DNA of 64,000 bases from Halichondria panicea (taxonomy: Eukaryota; Porifera; Demospongiae; Suberitida; Halichondriidae): positions 4,395,182-4,459,181 of the forward strand of contig NC_087384.1 of assembly GCF_963675165.1 (NCBI RefSeq), written 5' to 3'. Both the position numbers and the translations under genes were made by a program. Numbering within the stretch: the first letter of the stretch is position 1; each line of letters begins with the position of its first letter. The notes below the pieces were generated by a model. That model saw only the letters and a list, made by a program, of their open reading frames with translations. It had not been told where the DNA came from and did no database searches. Shown here one piece after another: positions 1 through 10,204 of the stretch.

Positions 1-122
1 TGTTGTGAGTAGCTGTGTTATTTCATTAAAACTGCTGTGATTTGTGCAATGACATTATTGTACAATATACTGACTAATTTACTAAGATATCTCGATCCCC
101 AAGAATCTTGGGGCAATTGACG

Positions 123-430
123 CATGCGCAGACAATGTATACCAGGCCGTCTCAACTGAGAACGGCCTGGAATCGAGGCTAGCAGCTTTGCAGCTCTTTT
201 CTGACACTTACAGCTAACAAACAGCTAGCGCTGAAAATTTGTGTGAACAGATGATGCTATGAAAGATTCTGAAGAGACTGCAACAGTCTTCACTGTCAGC
301 CAGCCAAACTAGCCATAATTTGAGAAAAAAGCTTTAGTTTACAAATCCACGGATCAAAATCCAAGAGAACGTGGCTAGAAACTGTTAGTCGTTTTTTTCG
401 CATTGCAACCGTTGAGCAGAAGTATGGTGG
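123..430 (-). repeat. Decayed repeat copy, partner of 6095-6440
   Basis: The stretch from about 240 to 410 matches, in reverse orientation, the stretch from about 6110 to 6290. Shared blocks include those reading GATGCTATGAAAGATTCTG and GAGACTGCAACAGTCTTC on the plus strand here. The two copies flank the death-domain gene. No coding exon of the capping enzyme is visible in 1-545. Confidence 0.6.
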
Positions 431-545
431 CTATTATCAATCTTTAATCTCAATTCAACATACAAATTTTCCTTTTTATACGCAGGCCTAAGAGGTGGCT
501 ATTTTATTTATTCTCCCTCTTGCCACTGAAATAATTCCCATACAG

Positions 546-3500
546 ATTTGGAGAGATCCCTACTATGGAGCAAGTGGGAGAGTTTAAGCGAGTGTGCTCA
601 CATTTTTTTGCTCATCATCCAGAGGAGATTATTGGTGAGTTGGTTGGATAGTTGACCTTGATGATTTAAACTTGGGCGCTCGAATTATATTTGTCTTAGC
701 AACGTATTTTTTCTGTTCTGGTTTGTACATGCAGGTGTGCACTGTACCCATGGCTACAACCGAACTGGGTTCCTGCTAATTTCACATCTTGTAGAGGCTG
801 ACAATTGGGGGTGAATACATAGGCTGTATGCGCATGGATGCTTAAATTGTGACTTTTTTTCACGACTCCAGCCCCTTACAAGAGCGCTAGTTTTCCCCTT
901 CCTTGCGGCCTAGAATCGAGGCTAGTTTAAGTCCTAAGCCTTTACTCAAGACCAGGCCTCTAAACTGAATTTTACAATCAGGGGATTAGGATAGGCCACC
1001 TACTGTATAGTCATGCTGTTTGCTCATTAATTTTTATAGTGAAAAACTGCACCCCTGTAATCATTTTCTTGTTGATATGAAAGAGTGGCCAATTGTGATG
1101 GTATGCTCTCAGGTTGGAAGCTGCACTGGCCACGTTTGCCCAAGCTCGTCCACCTGGTGTATACAAGCAGGATTTCCTCGATGTGTTATCTCATTGCTAT
1201 GGTGATGACCAACAGCTGATTGCGTCTCTGTGGCCTGCGTGGTGTGAAGAGGGTGAGAGGTGTGCCGAGGGGAATGAGCATTACAAAGTGAGTGGGACCA
1301 GATAAGATTGCCGTATAATCTGGTTAATAAGCGCACTTGGTTAATAAGCGCACATCAACTAATAGGCGCATACTGGTTAGCAGCTCAATATATTGTGTTA
1401 CTGCTGATATAACTATAGACCTCTTGCAGACAACGATTGAGATTCGCGTATCCGGATAATAGGTGCATAGAGGCCTGATCTTTCCCCTATAGGTGCATGC
1501 GCTTATTAACCAGTAGCTATAGGAAGTTCATGTGATTCACCCAATACTTGATAATGAATAACACAATGTAGAATAATTTTATGCTAGGTATAATTATAAC
1601 GAACATGGTACACCAGCTAGTGCTGTGTATTGTTATAGTTATCAGAGTCAGTAGTGTAATAGCAACTTAGATGCAACATCATCCCGCCTCACTGTTGGAC
1701 CCTGAAGAGCTTCAATCACTTTTCTCCATGTGAGATCAGTGGGTAATTTTAATCGGAGAGATAGCATTTCTCGTAGACGTTCATTATTAGCATGTTTTTC
1801 ACGACCAATGTTATCTAAGTCCGGTTCAGTCACTCCCAGAGCTAAGCCTAATTCGTGCCAGTCTGCCCTTGCATCTATCACTCCATTGTACACAGTATGT
1901 AGATCCTCTAGAAGCAATTTTCCTGCATGTATGCGTAAGCAAACAAGATTGTCATTAATTTTGGTATGACTGCTTGTTAAGTTACATACGCTGGTCATTA
2001 TTCAACCTTCTACTTCTTCTCGATTGTTCATCGCTTTCCGGTTCTCTGCTTCTCGATCTTTTTTGGCCCCTCCTGGGAGGAGAGTCTGCAATGGAAAATT
2101 CTGTACATGATGGCTGCTAGATTGCTGTATTAAATATCACATAAGCACATGATCGAGTGCTTCATAATGCCATGAGGCAAGTTTAGCTACGGTTAAAAAG
2201 TGTTAGAGTGTTAGAGAAGAGCTTAAGTATGTATAATGGCTGGAGAGGATCTTCAAGGATAGAAGCATAGCTACGATAGTAGTTAGCTCATAATTGATAA
2301 TTATAAGTTTAGTATTATTTTAACCCGAGATTTGTGGACGGCCACGGGTTATTCAGGGCTCGTCCAATACTGATAGTAGCGAGTAGTACAGAGAATTGTG
2401 GTCTGTCTGTTTTTCTGTTACGCATTTCAAGCTTTTTAGCGCGACGATCGCTGCATTTTAGACTCTAACGATATTACTTACAACTTTAATACTCTCAATC
2501 GTACATTACATATTACTATGATCCTTTCCAACATGACTACTTACTACAACTTTGCTACAGGCTTGCCCCACAATTATTTCAGCATTGCCCTATACAGGGG
2601 CGTAGCCAGGATTTTGGAGAAAGGGGTGCTATCACATGCACAGAGGAGGTACGACATAGGTTGACCTTTTTGCTAATGAGTTACTCCCGTATTGCATTCC
2701 TGCAGCATGACAGGATGTCACGCCCACATTTACCTAGAGGAGGTGTGGCCTCGCGTCATAATTTATCATCAAGTTTCATGGAGGAATTGTGCATGAGTGT
2801 ACGGAGAAAGAAGAGAATATACGGAAGCACAACACCAAACTTGCTCTCCTAGCTAGCTATAGCTAAAAGACTACAAACGATCATAGTACTCCACAGTAGT
2901 TATAAATAATGCCTAGCTATATCCTGTGACATAAGAAAATGAATAGCATAGTCATTGTTGAAGAAATAAGCTATAAACTTACAGTGTAAGTCTCTGTAAG
3001 AGTTTGTTGCGCTTTCTATGGCTCCTGTGTTAATGTAACACTTATAGTAGATACGATAACTAGTAGAAAATGCCTCTTGGAGAGACTCCAGAAGAGATAA
3101 ACACAAAGAACAGTAAAACAGCGCTGACGGTGCATAAAATACCTGCTGAGTCAACACAAATATCATGTGGGCGTGACATCCTGTCATGCTGCAGGAATGC
3201 AATACGGGAGTAACTCATTAGCAAAAGGTCAACCTATGTCGTACCTCCTCTGGTGCTATCACAGATGAAAGAGGTAGCCTCCTTCGCAGCCTCTCCTTTT
3301 TCTGTTCTTTGTCACACGGTCAATAAGATAAATACGGTAAGAATTGGAGGAACAAAAAAAGAAAGAACGAACCGTCCAAGAAAAAGGAGAGCCTGCCTCG
3401 CTAAGTCGCGTGACGGTGGCACAGTGGTGGCACAGTGAAAATGAGCGTGGGCTTTCAGTAGATGGGCGGAGCCTGCCAGGCAACAAAGCCACAGGATGCC

Positions 3501-6500
3501 TACGCATTGCAGACTTACTTCATGCAAGTCTGGAGATATTATCATACGATGGCTTTTAATAATACCTAGCATAGTGAAGTCTGAAGACTAAGTCTATCTT
3601 TGAGCCTATCGATCCTCAAGCCTCAAATTGAGGCTTGAGTTATTATTGAGCAGTAGTCTAGTCTAGAAGCAGTGTATTTGAGAATGACATGACAATGTTG
3701 CAAGGTTGTGATCTCATGAGTACTGACAGAGTGACTAAACCATACTAATTTGTGTGCATGAGACAGTTTTCACAGGGGCACGAGCACCAATGTCGAATTT
3801 TCCCTTCGTTCAATACATGTAATAGAGTGTATTGATGTTAGATCGTCAATTCCATAGTCGTGTAATCCTATTGTAGTAGTAGTTTTAGAGGTTCTGCTCC
3901 TTTTGGAAACTTTCTGGCAGTAGAACCAGCTCTATAGTGGATACGGAAATAATACCTGCAGATAAGCACTCAGGTCTACATTGTCTGCTGTAATTTGAAA
4001 CACTCGACTAGGTCGAACGTGAGGTCTTGAGAGTGGGAGCACATTGAGTTTGATAAGGCGAGTCTTGTATATGTAGTCTGTAGTTCTGCTGTAGTTCTAC
4101 TGTAATTATCTGAGGATAAAATTGGTTGCCCTTGCCCTTCTAGTTTGGATAGTGTCATTGTGCCAGGGCAATCTTCTTCTTCTTTATTATGACTTGGACT
4201 AAAACATTAAAATTTTCTTCTGATGACACGAAGGGATCTGTAGGATTTTTCAATTTTGGCATGTCAGAAGTATTGCTGTGAGTTGTCCAGGATCTGGGAT
4301 AGGTTCCTTCTTTGCCCAGGTCCTTTTGACAAGGGCTATTATCAGATACAGTAGTACTCTAGCCTTTCATGCTTCATCTTGTAGAGCTAACTACATACTG
4401 TGTTCTGTAGCTTCACACACTTTGCCTCTAGTTCCTGGTAAATACAGTACTGTGTCACAGTGTGTGGGAGGACAGATATTGCGGTTTACTCTTGCCCACG
4501 CTCAATTAAATTTGGCTACGTCAGTAGCAGATCACAAGACTTAGCGGGGCAGGCCTTCCTTTTTCTTAGTGGCTTCCTTTTTTCTTTCTTTGCTCCTCCA
4601 ATTATTCCCGTATGGTGTTAACATTGTAGTCTGGCCACGCCCTCCCATACTTCGTATATGGTCGGGTGAACTTGCAATGAACAGTTCGTGCAGACACCCC
4701 AAGATTTTCTTGGGGTGTGAAACCGCTCGTCAAGTGCCTTGTGGGCCGTTGTGGCCTGTTGTGTAAACTGTTACGTAAGCTATTGCATCACGAAAAAGTA
4801 GCTAGATATGGGCCTCTACTGCTGTTTGTGTGCGAATGAGTCTCTGGACAACCGAAGGCGAAAGAAGCTCAATGGTCATAGCTGTTCTGTGGCATGTGCT
4901 CCAATGTGTCACCAGATAAAATACAGAGAGCTGGGAAAACACTACAGCCGATACAAACTGTGTGCGAAGCATTTGAGAAAGAGACTACCAATGAAATACA
5001 AAGTGATAGGCATCCCTATCCATCTTTTGAAAAAGATTTTAAGCTAATTTTAAAAAATTACTGACTTTCCATAGCCGGTTGGCAGTGACACAAATGTGTC
5101 CTTTCCTCCAATGATCGAATACATTGCTTTCATTTGCTCTGGCTTTAAATAATGGATCCCAATTGCTCTAGCACTCTCAATTATCACGTCTTGCATCTTC
5201 ATGTGTCTTTCCATAGTCTTGCACTATAATTATGAACTACATTAGTAAATCTTGAAAGTCATAAACTAAATGTTCCACACTGATTTTTGGCCACACCTGT
5301 ACTAGTACCCATTCAGTGATTGCATGAATTTCACCACACAGTGGGTAACACCCACTTAACACTACACTATTTGGTTAACACCCAATTATCACTACTAGGT
5401 TATCTAACCGCGGCACTTAGGGCCGCCTAACACGAGTGGTGATAGTGAAGTTCACCAGACTCTTGCAAAGAGGCTGGAAATTGAGACTATTAACATTGTG
5501 ACAAACAACAGAAACAAAATTATAACTGAAAAAGGAAGGCCTGCGAAGGAGGCTATGAAAGAGGGCCAAAGCGCCTGATTTTTAGCCGCGCAGCGCCGAA
5601 ATTGGGTTGACCGGAAGCCACACCTCTTATTAATGACGTCATAATTAACTTATCTGCCAAGTTGGGCGTGGCTGAACGTTTTTATGCCTCGAGGCGTAGC
5701 CGCACGAGGGATACGGTAATGCACCTATCAATTTCAGTCCCCACTACCCCCCCATGCGGGCTATGTCGGGGTTTAGTGGGGATTTGATTTACATCAATAT
5801 CAATTACCCCACCCCAGGGGGCCTGGTTGAAATCAAATCCCCACTTCTCCTCCCATACCCCCACTTAACAACCCCGGGATTTGACTACACGCGTGCATGT
5901 GCTATACTTTTCCGGATATTACTGCTAGAAGTTTGTATATTGAGGAAGTCAAATTCCCCACCCTATCCTGCACCTCGGGGTTACTTGCTGAATCAAAACC
6001 CCACTATGTCCCCACTATGCCCCGCAGGAGGGGTAGTGGGGACTGACATTGATAGGTGCATAAAGCTGACTGTGTGTGTGTGTGTGTCTGTTCCAGCTGT
6101 AACTGCTCAACGGTTGCAATGCGACGAAAGCTAACAGCTTCTATAGGCTTCTAGCCACATTCTCTTGGATTTTGATTCGTGGATTAGCAAACTAAAGCTT
6201 CTTTCTCGAGTTATGGCTAGTTTGACTCACATTGAAGGCTGTTGCAGTCTCTTCAGAATCTTTCATAGCATCATCTGTCCTCACAAACTTTCTATTCAAC
6301 ATATGAGTTAGCCTTGCACTAACTCGCTAGCTACAATACTCAGAACATATCTGTTAAAACAGCTAGCTAGCAGGTAGCCAATTGTGAAATTGATCTCTTT
6401 GGACACACCCTTTAATTATTCCTATGGATGTAATGCGCATGCGCGCTCATTCCCCATGTGTGAGAAAATAATATCCAAGATCCAGATCCAGATCCTCCTG

Positions 6501-9500
6501 GCAGAATCATCTTTGTCTTGAGGGCCTGGTAAGCCACAAAACACTACCATATAAAAATATAGATAACAATATGCATGTACACAAGTCTTTTCTTCTTAGA
6601 TATTATATACACTGAACTACAGATCCTGGAAGAATCAATTTTCTTCTTTCTTGAGGTCCTGGTAAGCCACATAATACAATAAATAATAACAACAATAGAT
6701 GCATGTAAATAAGTCTTGTCTTCTCAGTGACTTTATATAGATAAGCTAACTTTAATATAAAATTCATTATAGAAACTAATATAACACTCTAATACTTTTC
6801 AGCGAAAGCAAAAACATGGCGAGAGGCATTAGCACAGCGCCAGCTTGAACACTAGTTTTGCATAGAGAAGCTGGCCACGATCACAAAAGAGAACTAGTTT
6901 ATAGATTTAAGCCAGAATATCTCACAGTTTAGAGACTAAATCGTTTTCCTTGCTATACTAGCTAGCTAACAGCCTAACTGGAAGAGAAGGGGTGCTCAGC
7001 TGGACAATCAGATACATTTCTGTGTGATTTGTATACTTGACTCAGGCTGGTTGGGGGTACTCGAGCACCCGTAGCACCCCCCCTGGCTACGCCCCTGTCA
7101 GTATAGTGGTAGGTATGTATGTGCATGGAGTAATGTTATTGATTCTCGACTTCCTTCCGTACAACGGTCAAGGGTACCGGGTGGTGACACCCAACTACTG
7201 CAGCACTGCGTTTACCGCATAGATAGCCTCCATACAACAAGTTATTAATTACTATGTCTAGCGATATAGCTTTCGATTTAGACATTTGTCGCTAACTTTT
7301 TTAGGTACTGTACGTACACTCACCAGGCACATCATCTAGAGAGCTTATACTAGTTGCTACAACCAGAGCTGCACCAGCAGCGATAGAAATTGCAGCTATA
7401 GCAGCCATCGGGTTTATCCTGCGGAAAAAAGCCACTGCATATAGTTATTTTGTTGATATAGAACATCTTTCACACTTACACACGGTTGTCCTGATTTTCA
7501 CTCATTTCTTTCAATTGTCAAGCTAGATCTCTACTGCTCAGTAACTCTATGGATACAAATGTTGTTTTAAGTCAATGTGCACTGTCATCATACGTAATAT
7601 TATGTAACTATGCATTTTAGCTCAATGAATAAAATTTACTCTCATTCCAAATGGTGCACGTCATCATACATTATATTCGTAGTATAATTATAACTATGTA
7701 TTTTAGCTCAATGAATTCTCATTCAAAATGGTGCACATCATACGTAATTATATTCGTAGTATAACTATGCATTTTAGTTTTACGTAATTATATTCGTAGT
7801 ATAACTATGCATTTTAGTTCGATCGATAAATAACTCATGCATTCCAAATGGTGAAGTCATTTGCTATGTAATGATCTAGCTCGATTGGTATTAGATTTGC
7901 ACACGAGAGTAACTGGAAGTGTGTTATACAATGTAAACAACTGGTGTGTGCGTTACTTATAAAATTTACCATGTTGTAATTATAATAAAGTATAAACTAT
8001 GTGTAGAGTGCTCGATTCATGGAGGGTGTGTCTGGGGTGGAGTGTGTTGGCCCTCCCACTAGAGAGGATGTACAACGACAGTGTCAGCACATCCTACAGT
8101 GGGAATGGTTAGTCAGGCACATAATACAGTATCCCTGACACGTACTCCTTACCTTGATCTTCCAGCAATTTTAAGTCAATCTACACCTACGTAGAAAGAT
8201 TTTCAAATGCACATTGTATTTTCTTTGGTATTGTCGTCCATGTCAGAAGCAAATGTCGGTGTTAAATATTATTTCTCATTCTAGCGGTGGATTCCCTGGG
8301 TCTCAGCCTGTGTCAATGGACGTACGCAACATCTCTTTACTACACAAAAAGCCATACAGAGTCTCCTGCAAAGCCGACGGGACCAGGTGATGCTGTCATG
8401 TGACCATTGCTTGTGTGTGACTTGTTGTGTGCAGGTATATGATGTACATTCGAGGGCGTGGAGAAGTGTACATGTTGAATCGCTCCGATGCTGTATTTCG
8501 AGTGCCCTACCTCTCGTTTCCCTCAGGCCGACATCTTGGAGAGCACCTCACAGAAACGTTGTTGGATGGGGTGAGTCTATCGTGGTACCATAGGGCACCT
8601 CATGTATATAATAAATTAACACTATAATTTATGTATTATAGTTGGCAAATTATTTATTTGTTGTCAAAACCAAGTGACTCCCCTGGCATTTAGTGCTCAA
8701 TCATTCTACAACACAATCATATTTGACTCATAGCAAAGATGCGAAATATCAGCTATAGTTAGCTAGCCAATAAATAGATCCGTATCACTGAGTGTTGTTG
8801 CAGGAGATGGTGATTGCTAAAAACAAAGACGGCTCCTCTAAACCTTGCTACCTCATTTACGACATTATTCAGTTCGAGGTGTGTTTTCTTATCACACCAT
8901 ACTGATAGTATCCACTAGCGCTGTTGGTGGACGTGTTTATTGATTGAATTACCTGTAGAGCAGCACTGAGGTGGCACTGCGTGATCACAATGTACGCATG
9001 GTCTTTGTCAGTAAAGAGGTGGTGGAACCAAGAGACAAAGCAGTGAGTTAGTACACTATAGCTACCTCCTGATCTGTATGATCAGTTTGCTCTGAGAATA
9101 ATATTATTACCACTCAAAGTTAGCTTCTCTTGCATAGCTGCACTGTGCTTCTCTCGATGTCATTACTGAGCCATTTAGTGTTCAGGCAGTGAGGTTCTGG
9201 AATGTCTCTACCAGTAACATTGGAGGTAAGAGCATTGTTTTTGTGAGTGAGAAATTCTGAAACAGGCAGCATCATATTTTTTAACCGATCATACACTGCC
9301 AACATGCATGTACTCAGACGTTTGAGGATTACATGAAGACTCTTACATATGAGCATGATGGTTACATATTCACTCCTGCTACTGCCGTAAGTATGTGCTG
9401 CTGTATATAATAGTATAATGTATGCTATGCTGTGTAATGCCTTGTGTAGCCCTATGTTGCAGGACAGTGCATGAACTGTCTAAAGTGGAAGCCTGCCAAG

Positions 9501-10112
9501 CTCAACTCTGTGGACTTCAAGCTGGGCATTGTGAGTCAACAAAAAAGGTAAACGTAAGCGTATAACTAAGTTCACATTGGCCTTTCAACCTTTCACCTTA
9601 ATTCTGTGCTATTAAGTTTTTGACTTTTTCTTTACAGTGAGCTGCCTACCAAGAAACAAGGTGAATTGTTTGTGGGTGGGTGCAAAAAGCCATTCGACAC
9701 CATCAACCTAGAGGTGAGCCATGGCTTCCAGTGATGCATGTACTAAAACTGCGTTCCAAACAACCTGCAGTTGTTGATAGCTTAGAAAGTTATAAAACTC
9801 GGAACTTGTACTGTTGTAGGTAATCAAAGACGTTGAGACGTACAATGGACGTATTATAGAGTGCTCGTGGGACTCGAAGAATGGCTGGCAGTTTATGAGA
9901 GTGAGAGAGGATAAAAATGCTCCTAACAGCTACAATACAGCAATGAGTAAGCTCCTCTAATTATAGGATCATTGTCTCATCAACTCTTAATTATAGGTGT
10001 GATACAGTCCATTCGCAATCCCATTACCAGAGACATGCTACTGACAGAGATCGACAAGATCCCAGTTGACATTGGACTCAAAACTTGTGCTCACATCCAA
10101 ATAACATGCTAA
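546..10112 (+). CDS. RNGTT: mRNA-capping enzyme (triphosphatase + guanylyltransferase), 5'-partial
   Basis: Adds the 5' guanosine cap to nuclear pre-mRNA. Exons: 546-634, 735-810, 1113-1287, 8007-8107, 8285-8386, 8435-8570, 8804-8878, 8959-9042, 9138-9242, 9318-9386, 9450-9547, 9638-9713, 9820-9946, 9997-10112. They join in phase to 475 residues plus a stop. The first exons carry the cysteine-phosphatase loop [10 protein letters not shown] and the block [13 protein letters not shown] of the RNA triphosphatase domain. Exon 5 carries the guanylyltransferase lysine motif KADGTR, and later exons carry LLDGEMVI, YLIYDII, HDGYIF, LKWKP and LNSVDFKL. About 120 N-terminal residues are missing, so the first exons lie left of the window. 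The exon 9 donor (9243) was chosen because it is the GTGAGT site that keeps phase; the nearer GTAAGA at 9226 would break the frame. Intron 3 (1288-8006) contains a nested antisense gene. The stop lies 92 bp before the DDX55 start. Confidence 0.95.
1648..7505 (-). CDS. Small membrane-anchored death-domain protein, nested in the capping-enzyme intron
   Basis: Four exons read right to left: 7480-7505, 7324-7418, 1990-2085, 1648-1922. Phases fit (2, 1, 1) and give 163 residues. Order: short start [12 protein letters not shown]; a hydrophobic Ala/Ile/Val stretch at residues about 13-36, likely a membrane anchor; an Arg/Ser-rich linker at about 43-72 ([17 protein letters not shown]); then a death domain at about 75-160, with the typical blocks [19 protein letters not shown] and [14 protein letters not shown]. 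Death domains form homotypic signalling complexes in apoptosis and innate immunity. No receptor ectodomain or catalytic domain is visible, so it resembles an adaptor tethered to a membrane. Which membrane, and the topology, cannot be read from sequence. Intron 2 (2086-7323) is swollen by mobile-element debris. The gene lies wholly inside RNGTT intron 3 on the opposite strand. The death domain is firm; the full exon chain is my reconstruction. Confidence 0.75.
2642..3252. mobile_element. MITE-like element with ~87-bp terminal inverted repeats
   Basis: 2642-2729 and 3166-3252 are near-perfect reverse complements with a single one-base length difference. They begin AGAGGAGGTACGACATAGG. The interior has no credible coding sequence. 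GGTGCTATCACA lies just outside both ends (about 2625 and 3254), which may be a target-site duplication. Confidence 0.75.
4808..5047 (+). CDS. Uncharacterised 79-aa Cys-rich basic ORF
   Basis: The ORF starts [14 protein letters not shown] and contains Cys pairs ([13 protein letters not shown]) followed by a very basic tail. It could be the N-terminal zinc-binding part of a transposon protein, but I cannot match it to a family. It lies within the inverted-terminus interval at 2595-7097, 2 bp before the stop of the antisense helicase fragment. It may be chance. Confidence 0.25.
   Translation: MGLYCCLCANESLDNRRRKKLNGHSCSVACAPMCHQIKYRELGKHYSRYKLCAKHLRKRLPMKYKVIGIPIHLLKKILS
5050..5214 (-). pseudogene. 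RecQ-like DNA helicase fragment (motif 0 and Walker A)
   Basis: A 54-residue open stretch starts [14 protein letters not shown] and includes [17 protein letters not shown] followed by the Walker A segment [11 protein letters not shown], the signature of RecQ-type superfamily 2 helicases. It ends at a stop right after GKSVIF, and motifs Ia-VI are absent, so it is a truncated remnant. It is probably cargo of, or derived from, a mobile element in this intron. Confidence 0.6.
5717..6061. repeat. GC-rich fold-back repeat
   Basis: About 5720-5757 and 6013-6061 are inverted copies (one arm contains TGCACCTATCAA, the other TTGATAGGTGCA, each next to a CCCCACTACCCC-type tract). The interior repeats CCCCAC/GTGGGG blocks in both orientations. 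Long open frames here are by-products of this composition. Confidence 0.65.
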
Positions 10113-10169
10113 AATTAATCAGCCATAATATTTTTCAAATAATGATTGTCAGATTAGTGGGTGGACCTC

Positions 10170-10204
10170 GCTGAGCATGCGCAATAATAGCAACCACGTG
10201 TTGC
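10170..10204 (+). promoter_or_regulatory. Candidate DDX55 promoter sites (NRF1-like and E-box)
   Basis: The 92-bp gap between the RNGTT stop and the DDX55 start contains GAGCATGCGCAA, similar to the NRF1 palindrome, and CACGTG at 10195-10200. Both motif types are common in promoters of ribosome-biogenesis genes. Function is inferred only from motif and position. Confidence 0.4.

Larger units (their letters stand above)
2595..7097. mobile_element. Interval bounded by inverted 16-bp termini inside the death-domain gene intron
   Basis: CAGGGGCGTAGCCAGG at 2595-2610 recurs as its reverse complement at 7082-7097. The 4.5 kb between holds a MITE (2642-3252), an RecQ-like helicase fragment (5050-5214), a Cys-rich ORF (4808-5047) and a GC-rich fold-back (5717-6061). 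It may be one degraded DNA transposon or two unrelated short elements that share this terminus. I see no clear target-site duplication and no transposase. Confidence 0.4.

Noticed and set aside
4278-4544. 88-aa frame and antisense neighbours at 3976-4158
   Set aside because: I looked for transposase or replicase motifs on both strands and found none; stops interrupt any extension.
5754-6134. 126-aa frame
   Set aside because: Lies entirely in a GC-rich fold-back repeat; composition artefact.
9226-9242. GTAAGA donor at 9226 for capping-enzyme exon 9
   Set aside because: Would give phase 1 and an immediate stop in the next exon (GAC GTT TGA); the GTGAGT at 9243 keeps the frame.
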